From Modicisalibacter tunisiensis (GTDB lineage Bacteria > Pseudomonadota > Gammaproteobacteria > Pseudomonadales > Halomonadaceae), in contig NZ_JAGXFD010000002.1 in assembly GCF_020148005.1 (NCBI RefSeq), positions 62,001-126,000 of the forward strand: a DNA stretch of 64,000 nt, given 5' to 3'. The translations under genes and the position numbers were made by a program. This document shows, piece by piece, positions 52,207 through 61,434 of this stretch; the first letter of the stretch is position 1; each line of letters starts with the position of its first letter. Below the pieces are notes generated by a model, which ran no database searches, had not been told where the DNA came from, and saw nothing but the letters and a program-made list of their open reading frames with translations.

Positions 52207-54888
52207 TCACTCGGCCAGTGCCTTCTCCACCACTTCGTAGACGTTGGGCGAGAGCTCCTCGGCGCGGATGCGCTCGAGCTCGGCCTTCATCAGTGACTGG
52301 CGCGTCTCGTCGTAACGCTGCCAGCGCGTCAGCGGCGTGATGATCCGCGCGGCGATCTCCGGGTTGAGCGTGTTGAGCGCGATCACCACATCGGCGAGCA
52401 GCCGGTAGCCCTCGCCGTCGAGGCGATGGAAGTTGACCCGGTTCTGGCCGGCGAAGGCGCCGATCAGCGCCCGCACCCGGTTGGGATTCTTCAGCGAGAA
52501 CGCCGGATGCTCCATCAGGTACTTGACCCGGTCGAGGGCGTCCGCCTGCGGCCGCGTGACCTGGAGGCTGAACCACTGGTCCATCACCAGCGGGTCGTGC
52601 GCCCACTTCTTGCCGAAGGCCCGCAGCAGCGGATCGGCGACCGCGCTGCGCGAGCTGTGGACCAGCAGCGTCAACGCCGCGCGCACGTCGGTCATGTTGT
52701 GGTCGGCCTCGAACTGCTGGCGGGCCAGCTCGATGGCCTCCTCGTCCTCGATGCTCATCAGGTAGGCCAGGGCGACGTTCTTCAGGCGACGACTGGCGAT
52801 CTGCTCGGCGGAGGGCGCGTAGGGCGCCTCGGAACGATTGGCCCGGTACAGCGCCATGAAGTCGTCACGCAGCACCGTGGCCAGCGACTGGCGGACGAAC
52901 TCGCGCGCGGCGTGGATGGCGTCCACGTCGACCACCGGCTGCTGCTCGGCGATGTAGGCCTCGGAGGGCAGCGTGAGCATCTCGGCGAGCACCGCCTTGT
53001 CGTCGGCCGGCTCGTTGAGCAGCCCGCGGAACGCCTCGACCACCCGCGCATCCATGACCTTCTCGACACCGTTGCGGTGCGCGGCGATCAGATCGTCCAG
53101 GGCCAGCATGGCCAGCCGCTGCCCGGCATCCCAGCGGTTGAAACCGTCGGAATCGTGCGTGAGCAGGAAGGCCAGGTCCTCGCGGCCGTAGGGGAAGCGC
53201 AGCTTGACCGGCGCCGAGAAACCGCGCAGCAGCGACGGCACCGGGGCCTCGGCAACGTCGGTGAAGACGAAGGTCTGCTCCTCCTCGCGCAGATGCAGCA
53301 CGCCCTCCTTGCCGAGCGCCTCGCCGTCGAGGGTCAGGGTCAGGTCCTCGCCGGACTTGGTGCCCACCAGCCCCACGCGCACGGGGATGTGCAGCGGCAG
53401 CTTGTCGGGCTGGCCCGGCGTGGCGGGCGTGCGCTGGCGCAGCGTCAGGTGGTATTCGGCCCTGGCGTAGTCGTACTCGCCGTGGGCGTCGATCTCCGGC
53501 GTGCCGGCCTGGGAATACCAGCGCATGAACTGATCGAGATCGAGCCCCGACACCTCGGCCATGCAGCCGGCGAAGTCCTCGATGGTCACCGCCTGGCCGT
53601 CGAAGCGCTCGAAATACAGATCCGAGCCCTTGCGGAAGGTCTCCCAGCCCAGCAGGTTGCGCAGCATGCGCACGATCTCCGCGCCCTTCTCGTAGATGGT
53701 CAGGGTGTAGAAGTTGGAGATCTCGATGTAGTGGTCGGGCTGGACCGGGTGCGCGGTCGGGCCGGCATCCTCGGCGAACTGCGCGGTACGCAGGAAGGAG
53801 ACGTCCTCGATGCGCTTGACCGGCGCCGAGTTCATGTCGGCGGAGAAGCTCTGGTCGCGGAAGACCGTGAAGCCCTCCTTGAGCGAGAGCTGGAACCAGT
53901 CGCGGCAGGTCACGCGGTTGCCCGACCAGTTGTGGAAGTATTCGTGGGCGACCACCCCCTCGACACGCTGGAAGGCGGCATCGGTGGCGGTCTGCGGATG
54001 CGTCAGCACCGCCGCCGAGTTGAAGATGTTGAGGCCCTTGTTCTCCATCGCGCCCATGTTGAAGTCGTCGACGGCGACGATCATGAACAGGTCGAGGTCG
54101 TACTCGCGGCCGTAGGTCGTCTCGTCCCATTCCATGGCCGCCTTGAGCGAGCGCATGGCGTGGTCGGTCTTCTCCAGGTTGGCCGGCTCGACCCACAGCT
54201 GCAGCGTGACCTCGCGGCCGCTCATCGTGGTGAAGCGGTCCTCGACCTTCTCGAGCTTGCCGGCCACCAGCGCGAACAGGTAGCTGGGCTTGGGGTGCGG
54301 GTCCTCCCAGGTGACGAAGTGCCGGCCATAGGGCAGTTCGCCGCGCTCGACCGGGTTGCCGTTGGAGAGCAGCACCGGCAGCGAGGCGCTGTCGCCGATC
54401 ACCGTGGTCGAGAAGGTCGCCATCACGTCCGGGCGATCCGGGTAGAAGGTGATGCGGCGGAAGCCCTGCGCCTCGCACTGGGTACAGAACATGCCGTTGG
54501 ACAGGTACAGCCCCTCGAGCGCGGTGTTGCTGGCCGGGTCGATCTCGACCTCGGTCTCCAGGCGCAGGCGGTCGGGGGCGTCGGGAATGGTCAGCGAGGC
54601 GTCGTCGACACGGTACTCGGATTCACCGAGCTCCTGGCCGTCGATGGCGATGCGCTTGAGGCTGAGCCGCTCGCCGTCGAGCACCAGCGGTTGTCCCGGC
54701 GCGCCGTCCGGGTGACGTTCGAGATGCAGCACCGCGGTGACCCGCGTCGCCGCGGGCACCAGGTCGAACTTGAGCTCGACATGCGTGACGCGAAAGGCCG
54801 GTGGCTGATAGTCCTTCAGGTAGACCGGCTGCGGAGCGGCGTCGACGGGCTTGATCTCCGCTTCTTCGGAAATGCGCGTATCGGACAT
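52207..54888 (-). CDS. pepN: Aminopeptidase N
   Basis: An 893-residue M1 metallopeptidase. The substrate-recognition motif is GAMENKG (279-285), the zinc motif HEYFHNW (H315, E316, H319) and the third ligand E338 in LKEGFTVFRD. The C-terminal domain with tandem helices occupies the last 330 residues. It removes N-terminal residues from peptides in the cytoplasm. ATG 54886-54888 gives MSDTRISEEAEI; an AGGAG lies 10 nt upstream. The length matches gammaproteobacterial PepN (about 870-890). Confidence 0.97.
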   Translation of the reverse strand: MSDTRISEEAEIKPVDAAPQPVYLKDYQPPAFRVTHVELKFDLVPAATRVTAVLHLERHPDGAPGQPLVLDGERLSLKRIAIDGQELGESEYRVDDASLTIPDAPDRLRLETEVEIDPASNTALEGLYLSNGMFCTQCEAQGFRRITFYPDRPDVMATFSTTVIGDSASLPVLLSNGNPVERGELPYGRHFVTWEDPHPKPSYLFALVAGKLEKVEDRFTTMSGREVTLQLWVEPANLEKTDHAMRSLKAAMEWDETTYGREYDLDLFMIVAVDDFNMGAMENKGLNIFNSAAVLTHPQTATDAAFQRVEGVVAHEYFHNWSGNRVTCRDWFQLSLKEGFTVFRDQSFSADMNSAPVKRIEDVSFLRTAQFAEDAGPTAHPVQPDHYIEISNFYTLTIYEKGAEIVRMLRNLLGWETFRKGSDLYFERFDGQAVTIEDFAGCMAEVSGLDLDQFMRWYSQAGTPEIDAHGEYDYARAEYHLTLRQRTPATPGQPDKLPLHIPVRVGLVGTKSGEDLTLTLDGEALGKEGVLHLREEEQTFVFTDVAEAPVPSLLRGFSAPVKLRFPYGREDLAFLLTHDSDGFNRWDAGQRLAMLALDDLIAAHRNGVEKVMDARVVEAFRGLLNEPADDKAVLAEMLTLPSEAYIAEQQPVVDVDAIHAAREFVRQSLATVLRDDFMALYRANRSEAPYAPSAEQIASRRLKNVALAYLMSIEDEEAIELARQQFEADHNMTDVRAALTLLVHSSRSAVADPLLRAFGKKWAHDPLVMDQWFSLQVTRPQADALDRVKYLMEHPAFSLKNPNRVRALIGAFAGQNRVNFHRLDGEGYRLLADVVIALNTLNPEIAARIITPLTRWQRYDETRQSLMKAELERIRAEELSPNVYEVVEKALAE

Positions 54889-54972
54889 GGGACGAGTACT
54901 CCTGTACAAGGTTACCGGCATTGTACGGCGAGCAGGCCAGGAGTCTCAAAGTCGGCGCAGCGGATCCGTCGG

Positions 54973-55428
54973 TCAACGCCCCGACCGACGCGGGGCGCAG
55001 GACGCCTCGTCCAGCCGCCGCTGGGCCGCCGCATCGGCGGCCGCGGCGAACGGGCAGGCCCCCCGCGGCTCGGGACGGGTGATGATCCACAGGCCCAGCG
55101 CGAACAGGCCGACGATCAGCAACAGCCTGAGCACCAGCGCCCCCACGGTGAAGCCGATCACCAGCGACGAGACGACCAGCATGGTCGCCGCCATCCACTT
55201 GGCGTGGCGCGGGATGGCCCGCTCGTCCTCCCAGGCGAGGATCGGCGGCCCGAAGCGCGGGTGACGACGAATCCAGTTCGCGAAACGTGGCGACCCTCGC
55301 GAGGCCAGCCACACCGCCAGCAGCATGAAGCCGGTGGTTGGCATGACGGGCAGGAACAGGCCCACCACCCCGAGCGCAAAGCTGACGGCAGCCAGGCTTG
55401 CGTAGATGGCGTGCTTGAGGTTGGGCAT
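54973..55428 (-). CDS. YbaN family (DUF454) inner-membrane protein
   Basis: A 151-residue protein. It has a hydrophobic hairpin SLAAVSFALGVVGLFLPVMPTTGFMLLAVWLASRGSPRF (about 10-50), the DUF454 signature, and two further helices (about 80-120). The C-terminus carries cysteines and Arg. Function unknown. ATG 55426-55428 follows GGAGAAAG; a long upstream reading is not supported. Confidence 0.88.
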   Translation of the reverse strand: MPNLKHAIYASLAAVSFALGVVGLFLPVMPTTGFMLLAVWLASRGSPRFANWIRRHPRFGPPILAWEDERAIPRHAKWMAATMLVVSSLVIGFTVGALVLRLLLIVGLFALGLWIITRPEPRGACPFAAAADAAAQRRLDEASCAPRRSGR

Positions 55429-55670
55429 GGGGCTTTCTCCCGAACGCGACGCTCCTAGCCTACCGGATTTCGCTTGCCGACGGATGGAGCGCATCGTCGC
55501 ACCCGGCAGGCCCGCCGGCGCACGGGACGCGACCGCCGGGCCCGAGCGGGGCACGCCTGGACGCAACCGGACCCGACGATCGCCCGCCCATGAGACCCGA
55601 TTCCCGCTCGGCGGGGAAATGAAAACCGGCTATCACCAGACTAGGCAAGATTCATCACGGCGCCAGCGCC

Positions 55671-56156
55671 TCAGTCGCGAAAGTTGTTGAACTGCAGCGG
55701 CAGCTCGATGGACTCATCGCCCTTGAGCAGCGCGATGGCCTGTTGCAGGTCGTCGCGCTTCTTGCCGGTGACCCGCACCTTGTCGCCCTGGATCTGCGCC
55801 TGCACCTTGAGCTTGGCATCCTTGAGCGTCTTGACGATCTTCTTGGCCAGCGGCTGATCGATGCCCTGACGCAGGACGATGCGCTGGCGCACCCGCACGC
55901 CGCCGGTCTCGGCGTCCTCCTCCTCGAGACAGCCGACATCGATGCCCCGGGCGATCAGACGGCCCTTCAGGATGTCGAGCATCTGGCGCAGCTGGAACTC
56001 GGCCTCCGCCTCCATGAGCACGGCGTCGCTTTCCTCGGTGAAGCTCGCGTCGACACCGCGGAAGTCGAAGCGGGTGGTGAGCTCGCGATTGGCCTGGTCG
56101 ACGGCGTTGGTGACTTCGTGCTTGTCGAGTTCGGACACGATATCGAAAGAGGGCAT
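55671..56156 (-). CDS. yajQ: YajQ family nucleotide-binding protein
   Basis: A 161-residue protein starting [34 protein letters not shown], ending with the [15 protein letters not shown] signature. The family has two ferredoxin-like domains and binds cyclic di-GMP in Xanthomonas, influencing virulence regulators; nucleotide binding in others is likely. Length and sequence are standard. ATG 56154-56156. It is a single-gene unit. Confidence 0.96.
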   Translation of the reverse strand: MPSFDIVSELDKHEVTNAVDQANRELTTRFDFRGVDASFTEESDAVLMEAEAEFQLRQMLDILKGRLIARGIDVGCLEEEDAETGGVRVRQRIVLRQGIDQPLAKKIVKTLKDAKLKVQAQIQGDKVRVTGKKRDDLQQAIALLKGDESIELPLQFNNFRD

Positions 56157-56201
56157 GACAGGACTCCGGAAGGTGAAAGGGCGGATCGGCGCCGGGCCAT
56201 C

Positions 56202-56723
56202 CTAGCCGATGCGGCTCGGACTTTCAGCGGTGTCCGCCCCGCGCTCGGCCAGCGTCGCCACGGCCAGCGGCTTGTCCATCTGCCAGGCGGCGCAGCCATC
56301 GACATAGTAGTCGTCCAGCCAGCGGCGCGGCAGGTAGCCCATGCGGCGGTAAAGCCCCATGGCGACACGGTTGTCGGCCCGGACCTCCAGGCTCAGGCGC
56401 TGCATGCCACGCTCGCCGGCGACCGCCTCCAGCGCAGCGAGCAGTCGCCGGCCCACGCCGCCGCCGCGCAGCGCGGGATGCACGCAGAAGGAATAGAGGC
56501 GCGCGGTGCGACTGTTGCGCCGGAACAGCAGGGTCCCGTAGCCCTGCAGCTCGCCGCGGTCATCGGCGACGACCCGGGTCACGGCATTGGCGCGCTTGAG
56601 CAGATGGGACAGTTGACGACGCGAGAAGCGATCGCCCTCGAAGCAGGCCTGCTCGAGCCGGCACAGGGCGTCGAGATCCTCGGGACAGGCATCGCGAAGC
56701 AGCGGTGGGTGCAGCGAATTCAT
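56202..56723 (-). CDS. GNAT family N-acetyltransferase (RimI-like)
   Basis: A 173-residue acetyltransferase. LRDACPEDLDALCRLEQACFEGDRFSRRQL is a RimI-like N-terminus, LYSFCVHPALRGGGVGRRLLAALE carries the acetyl-CoA loop (RGGGVGR), and NRVAMGLYRRMGYLPRRWLDDYYVDGCAAWQM is the C-terminal motif. It is divergent from a RimK-like ATP-grasp ligase with 176 bp between starts. Acetylation of a peptide or amine made by the ligase is an attractive inference, based on the known tendency of RLAN-type ATP-grasp genes to sit beside GNAT genes. Confidence 0.9.
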   Translation of the reverse strand: MNSLHPPLLRDACPEDLDALCRLEQACFEGDRFSRRQLSHLLKRANAVTRVVADDRGELQGYGTLLFRRNSRTARLYSFCVHPALRGGGVGRRLLAALEAVAGERGMQRLSLEVRADNRVAMGLYRRMGYLPRRWLDDYYVDGCAAWQMDKPLAVATLAERGADTAESPSRIG

Positions 56724-56793
56724 GGGTCATTCCGAAACGGGCAGCGGCGGCATTGTCGGACGCCGAAAAGCGCCCTGTCATTGCCTGGTTGCA

Positions 56794-56806
56794 TGAAATT
56801 ATTTCA
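56794..56806. promoter_or_regulatory. Palindrome in the GNAT/RimK-like divergent promoter
   Basis: TGAAATTATTTCA is a perfect 13-nt odd palindrome in an otherwise GC-rich region, about midway between the divergent starts. It could be an operator or part of overlapping promoters. Confidence 0.45.
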
Positions 56807-56899
56807 CCGACATTCCGGCTTGTAGCGAGTGCCGGTCAAGTGCATGCTAGCGGCAATTTTGCCTCGTCCGGCTCCCCCTTGCACGCAGGAAACGCACCC

Positions 56900-58384
56900 A
56901 TGGCTCCCTTGCGCATCGTCGTCGACCGCCTTTCCGACTGGCGCCCCTACTACCCCACCGAGGACCTGATCACTGCCGCCGACTACCTGGCCCGGGATGC
57001 CAACGGCGAGCAGGACGGCGCCACCCACGTCATCAACCTGTGCAGCGGTCTGGACTACCTCGAGACCGGCTACTATGTCTCGCTGCTCGCCCAGGCCCGC
57101 GGCCAGCGGGTGCTGCCCACGGTCGAGACGCTCAACCAGCTGTCGCGCAAGGCGCTGGTCGACCTGCAGCTGGAATCGCTGGCGCCGCTGATGGACGAGC
57201 TCGCCCGACGCGGCGCCCTGCCCGGCGAAGCATTCACGCTGCGGGTGATGTTCGGCGAGTGTCTCGAGGAAGGCCTCGGCCGGCTGGCCCGCCGACTCTT
57301 CGAGCGCCTGCCCTGCCCGCTGCTCGAGGCACGCTTCCAGCGCCGCCAGGGGCTGTGGCGGCTGACCCGGCTCAAGCCGCTGGCGCTCACCGCCCTGCGC
57401 GGCGCGGAGCAGGACCTGTTCGCCCAGGCCCTGAACCGCCACTCGCGCAAGGTCTGGCGCACGCCCAAGGCGCGGCGGCGCTACCGTTATGACCTGGCGA
57501 TCCTCGTCGACCCCGGGGAAGCGCTGCCGCCCAGCAACAAGAGCGCGCTCAAGCAGTTCATCCGCGCCGGGCGCCGGCTGGGCATCGACGTGTCGCTGAT
57601 CACCAAGCGCGACGAGGGCCGGCTTGCCGAGTTCGATGCCCTGTTCATCCGCGAGACGACAAGCCTCGATCATCACACCTACCGCATGGCGCGGCGTGCC
57701 GAGCACGAGGGGCTGGTGGTGATCGACGACCCGCGCTCGATCCTGCGCTGCACCAACAAGGTCTATCTGCACGAATTGCTGCGCGCCAGGGGCGTGCCCG
57801 CCCCCGACGGGCTGCTGCTGTATCGTGACGATCTGCCGCGGCTGGCGGAGAAGGCCGCCGGCCTGCAGTTCCCGATGGTCCTCAAGGTTCCCGACGGGGC
57901 CTTCTCGCGCGGGGTGGTCAAGATCGCCTCCAGCGAGCAGCTCGTTCAGGAGGCCGAGCGGCTGTTCGCCTCCTCCGCCCTGCTGCTGCTCCAGGAATGG
58001 CTGCCCACCGACTTCGACTGGCGGATCGGCGTGCTCGACGGCAAGGTGCTGTTCGCCAGTCGCTACTACATGGCCCGCGGCCACTGGCAGATCTACGACC
58101 ATTCCCGCGGCAGGACGCGCAGCGGCGGCTTCACCACCCACGCCCCCGAGGACGTGCCCAAACCGGTGATCCGCGCCGCGCTCAAGGCCACGCGGCTGAT
58201 CGGCGACGGCCTCTACGGGGTGGATCTCAAGCAGGTCGGCGAGCGGGTGGTGGTGATCGAGGTCAACGACAATCCCAACCTCGACGCCGGCGTCGAGGAC
58301 ATGGTGCTCGGCCCGCGCCTCTACGACACCGTGATGGCGGTGTTCCTCGAGCGCATGGAGGCCAACCGGCGTCGGCCGGGGTGA
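56900..58384 (+). CDS. RimK-like ATP-grasp ligase with RLAN N-terminal domain
   Basis: A 494-residue protein. The N-terminal RLAN-type domain (about 1-200) has the start MAPLRIVVDRLSDWRPYYPTEDLITAADYL and SGLDYLETGYYVSLLAQARGQRVLPTVETLNQLSRK. A pre-ATP-grasp segment (DALFIRETTSLDHHTYRMARRAE) leads to the ATP-grasp fold. There FPMVLKVPDGAFSRGVVKI binds ATP, and the metal/ATP motif is VIEVNDNPNLDAG (E454, N456 near the end). It is expected to join a carboxylate to an amine with ATP. Substrates are unknown. ATG 56900. It is divergent from a GNAT enzyme. Confidence 0.88.
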   Translation: MAPLRIVVDRLSDWRPYYPTEDLITAADYLARDANGEQDGATHVINLCSGLDYLETGYYVSLLAQARGQRVLPTVETLNQLSRKALVDLQLESLAPLMDELARRGALPGEAFTLRVMFGECLEEGLGRLARRLFERLPCPLLEARFQRRQGLWRLTRLKPLALTALRGAEQDLFAQALNRHSRKVWRTPKARRRYRYDLAILVDPGEALPPSNKSALKQFIRAGRRLGIDVSLITKRDEGRLAEFDALFIRETTSLDHHTYRMARRAEHEGLVVIDDPRSILRCTNKVYLHELLRARGVPAPDGLLLYRDDLPRLAEKAAGLQFPMVLKVPDGAFSRGVVKIASSEQLVQEAERLFASSALLLLQEWLPTDFDWRIGVLDGKVLFASRYYMARGHWQIYDHSRGRTRSGGFTTHAPEDVPKPVIRAALKATRLIGDGLYGVDLKQVGERVVVIEVNDNPNLDAGVEDMVLGPRLYDTVMAVFLERMEANRRRPG

Positions 58385-58396
58385 TGGCCGGGCCCG

Positions 58397-59473
58397 TCAG
58401 GAACGGGAGGAACGAGCACGACCCAGTCCGCGCAGCAGCCAGGGCAGGAGCAGGATCAGCACGGTCAAGCGCAGCAGGTGGTGCGAGGTCACGAAGGCCG
58501 GCTCGATACCCAACGACAACGCCACCAGGCTAAGCTCCGGCGCGCCGCCCGGCATGTAGGCCAGCAACGCCGCCGCGGCGGAAACCCCGGTTGCGGCATG
58601 GATGCCCCAGGCCGCCCCGACGGCGATCAACAACAGGGCCACGGCCTGTACCATCGCCATCACCAGGCTGTGTCCCACGTCGCGTAGCGGCGTGCCACCG
58701 AATCTCACTCCCACCGACAGGCCGATGATCACCTGGGCAAGCGCGACGATCAGTGGCGGTATGCTCGCCTCGGTCGTGCCGCTCACATGCAGCACCGCCG
58801 AGACCAGCACCGGTCCGAACAGCAATGGGTTGGGCAGACGCAGCCAACGCCCCAGGAGGACTCCGGCAAGCCCCGCAAATAGCAGCATGAAGATGTCGTC
58901 GAGGCCGGGAAAAACCAGCCACTGGGACCAGCCGATCGTTCGCGGCTGGAGGGTGACGTGCCCCAGCAGGTTCAACACCGGCGGGATCGCGACCAGCAGC
59001 ACCAGGATGCGCACGGCATGGGTCAGTCCCACGATGCGCAGATCGGCACCCGAGTCCACCGCCATCAACGTGACCGCCGACACCCCGCCCGGAACGCCGG
59101 CGTACAGGGCCGTGCTCACCGAATGACCGGCGACGTGCCGCCCGAACCAGACCGAGAAGGCCATCATCGCCGCCGTCGCCATCAGCATGACGATCAGGCT
59201 CGACCCCCACGTCACCATGTCGCCCGTCATGTCGGGCGAAAAGGCCGCGCCCAGCATGACTCCGATGACGGCCAGCACGACCCGGCGCGCGCGTCCCGGC
59301 GAGCGCAGGCGGATGCCGGAGAGGCTGACCAGCGTGGAGGCGATCAACGCCCCCAGCAGCCAGGGCAAGGGCAGGCCGACCGCGTAGGCCAGCCCGCCCC
59401 CCACGATGCCGAGCAACAGCGCCGGCAGAAAACGAATGACACTCGTCATCCTGGTGCGTTGCATTCCACTCAT
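58397..59473 (-). CDS. AbrB family (DUF/AmoA-type) membrane protein
   Basis: A protein of about 358 residues with ten or so helices in two repeats of the AbrB duplication: LGIVGGGLAYAVGLPLPWLLGALIASTL and FAGLAGVLLGRWLRLPNPLLFGPVLV. YAGVPGGVSAVTLMAVDSGAD and AYMPGGAPELSLVALSLGIEP are the paired PGG motifs. The family is a predicted transporter or regulator often found beside TTT carriers. The start is uncertain among ATG codons at 59473, 59464 and 59449. It follows tctA by 7 nt, so it is very probably in the tctCBA operon. Confidence 0.85.
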   Translation of the reverse strand: MSGMQRTRMTSVIRFLPALLLGIVGGGLAYAVGLPLPWLLGALIASTLVSLSGIRLRSPGRARRVVLAVIGVMLGAAFSPDMTGDMVTWGSSLIVMLMATAAMMAFSVWFGRHVAGHSVSTALYAGVPGGVSAVTLMAVDSGADLRIVGLTHAVRILVLLVAIPPVLNLLGHVTLQPRTIGWSQWLVFPGLDDIFMLLFAGLAGVLLGRWLRLPNPLLFGPVLVSAVLHVSGTTEASIPPLIVALAQVIIGLSVGVRFGGTPLRDVGHSLVMAMVQAVALLLIAVGAAWGIHAATGVSAAAALLAYMPGGAPELSLVALSLGIEPAFVTSHHLLRLTVLILLLPWLLRGLGRARSSRS

Positions 59474-59480
59474 GTGCGGA

Positions 59481-60974
59481 TCATTGCCACGCCCGGAGCA
59501 CTCGCGGCAACAGCCAGGGCAGGACCAGCAGCGCCACGGCCGCAACCCACAGGCCGATCGAGATTCCCGACTGCCAGAGAATGCCCAGGTCGCCACCACT
59601 GATCGACAGGGCGCGGCGCAGGTTGTCTTCCATCAGCCCGCCCAGCACATAGCCGAGAATCACCGGCGCCAGCGAGAAGCCCAGCTTGCGCAGCAGGTAG
59701 CCGAACACACCGATGACCAACATCAGGTAGATGGCCATCAGGTCGGAATGCAGCTGGTAGACGCCGGCGAAGGCCAAGATGGCGATGCCCGGCACCAGCA
59801 CCCAGCGCGGGATGGTCAGCACCCTGGCGAACAGCCCCGCCAGCGGCAGATTGAGCGCCAGCAGCACCACGTTGCCGATATACAACGAGGCGATCAGCCC
59901 CCCGGCCACCTCTGGCCGCTCGGAGAACATCATCGGGCCCGGCGTGATGTTGTAGAGCATCAGTGCGCCGAGCAGCACCGCCGTGGTGCCCGACCCCGGA
60001 ATGCCCAGGGTCAGCATGGGCACGAAGGAACCCGCCGCCGAGGCGTTGTTGGCCGCCTCGGGCGCGGCCAGGCCCCGCATGTCGCCGGTGCCGAAGGTGC
60101 CCTCCTTGTCGCTGAGACGTTTTTCGGTCGTGTAGGACACGGCCCCGGCGACGGACGCACCGGTCCCCGGCAGCACACCGACGATGAAGCCGATCAGCCC
60201 GCAGCGCAGCATGGTCCACTTGCAGTGAGCGAGCTCCTTGAGACTGACCATTACCCGCCCCAGTGGCGGCATCTCGTCCTCGGCGTCCTTGCGGTTGGCG
60301 TGCTCGAGCATCAGCAGGATCTCGCTGATCGCGAACAGGCCGATGATCATCACTACGAAGTCGATGCCGTCATAGAGCTCGGCCAGGCCGAAGGTATAGC
60401 GCAGCACGCCGGTGCCGGAGTCCACGCCGACCATGGCGATCAACACCCCGAGCACCGCACCGATCGCGGTCTTGATCGGGTCCTTGCCCATCATCACCGC
60501 CATGGAGGAGAAGGCGAATACCATCAGCGCGAAGAACTCGGCGGGGCCGAACATCACCGCGACCTCGGCCAGCAGCGGCGCGAACAGCGTCAGGCCGATG
60601 ATGGCGATGGTCGCGCCGACGAACGAACTCACCGCGGACAGGCCCAGGGCCGGGCCGGCCAGGCCCTTCTTGGCCAGCGGGTGGCCGTCGAGGGTGGTCA
60701 TCACCGCGCCGGCGTCGCCGGGCACGTTGAGCAGGATACTCGACATGCGCCCGCCGTACTCCGCGCCGGTGTAGACGCCAGCCAGCAGGATCAGCGCCGA
60801 CTCGGCCGGCAGGCCGAGCGTATAGGCCAGCGGCATGAGAATCGCGATGCCGTTGATCGGCCCAATGCCCGGCAGCGCGCCGAACAGCGTGCCCAGCACG
60901 GCGCCCAGAAAGGCCAGCCCCAGGTTGAGGGGGCTCAGCGCCACCCCGAAGCCGTCTATCAGAAAATCGAACAT
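59481..60974 (-). CDS. tctA: Tripartite tricarboxylate transporter large permease TctA
   Basis: A 497-residue membrane protein with 11-12 helices. Hallmarks are MFDFLIDGFGVALSPLNLGLAFLGAVLGTLFGALPGIGPINGIAILMPL, GGRMSSILLNVPGDAGAVMT and a second repeat GFIVGVLPGTGASVAG. It works with TctB and TctC in the inner membrane to import citrate or related tricarboxylates with Na+ or H+. It starts 10 nt after tctB. Confidence 0.96.
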   Translation of the reverse strand: MFDFLIDGFGVALSPLNLGLAFLGAVLGTLFGALPGIGPINGIAILMPLAYTLGLPAESALILLAGVYTGAEYGGRMSSILLNVPGDAGAVMTTLDGHPLAKKGLAGPALGLSAVSSFVGATIAIIGLTLFAPLLAEVAVMFGPAEFFALMVFAFSSMAVMMGKDPIKTAIGAVLGVLIAMVGVDSGTGVLRYTFGLAELYDGIDFVVMIIGLFAISEILLMLEHANRKDAEDEMPPLGRVMVSLKELAHCKWTMLRCGLIGFIVGVLPGTGASVAGAVSYTTEKRLSDKEGTFGTGDMRGLAAPEAANNASAAGSFVPMLTLGIPGSGTTAVLLGALMLYNITPGPMMFSERPEVAGGLIASLYIGNVVLLALNLPLAGLFARVLTIPRWVLVPGIAILAFAGVYQLHSDLMAIYLMLVIGVFGYLLRKLGFSLAPVILGYVLGGLMEDNLRRALSISGGDLGILWQSGISIGLWVAAVALLVLPWLLPRVLRAWQ

Positions 60975-60984
60975 GCCGGGCTCC

Positions 60985-61434
60985 TCAAGCGTAATCGGGC
61001 AGCCAATAGCCGCCCGGCAGGGAAATACCCAGACCCTGGGTAAACAGAAGATAACTACCCAGTGCCATCAGCACCGCAGCGGCCAGCGCCTTGAGCCAGG
61101 TCGCCTCGAACAACCGGGCCAGCACCAGCACCGTAAAGAAGGTGGTCACGAGGAAGCCCAGACGCGTGAACAGCAGCGCATAGACCAGCAGCACGCCCAG
61201 CACCGCCAGCAACTTCAGACACAGGGCCTTGTTCGGCCAGTGGCCGTTCTCGCCCGGGCGGAACACCAGCACCAGCGACAACGCGGCCAGCACAACCGAC
61301 AAGATGATGGGGAAGGCCTTGGGCCCGACGGGCTCGTAGCTGAAGGGCACCTGAAGCTGCCAAGCGTGAATGGCGGCAAACGCCGCCAGACCGATCAGGG
61401 CGAGTCCCAGGATGCGGTCGGCGGCGAATTTCAT
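60985..61434 (-). CDS. tctB: Tripartite tricarboxylate transporter small permease TctB
   Basis: A 149-residue protein with four helices, starting MKFAADRILGLALIGLAAFAAIHAW. The PFSYEPVGPKAFP motif between helices 1 and 2 is typical of TctB. Its ATG overlaps the tctC stop by 4 nt (ATGA), so translation is coupled. Confidence 0.93.
   Translation of the reverse strand: MKFAADRILGLALIGLAAFAAIHAWQLQVPFSYEPVGPKAFPIILSVVLAALSLVLVFRPGENGHWPNKALCLKLLAVLGVLLVYALLFTRLGFLVTTFFTVLVLARLFEATWLKALAAAVLMALGSYLLFTQGLGISLPGGYWLPDYA

Noticed and set aside
52426-55458. Very long plus-strand open frame (about 1010 codons) opposite pepN
   Set aside because: Antisense shadow of pepN and ybaN; pepN itself has all M1 motifs, and the shadow has none.
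59406-61043. Plus-strand open frame opposite tctA
   Set aside because: Antisense of a well-supported membrane protein; composition typical of shadows.
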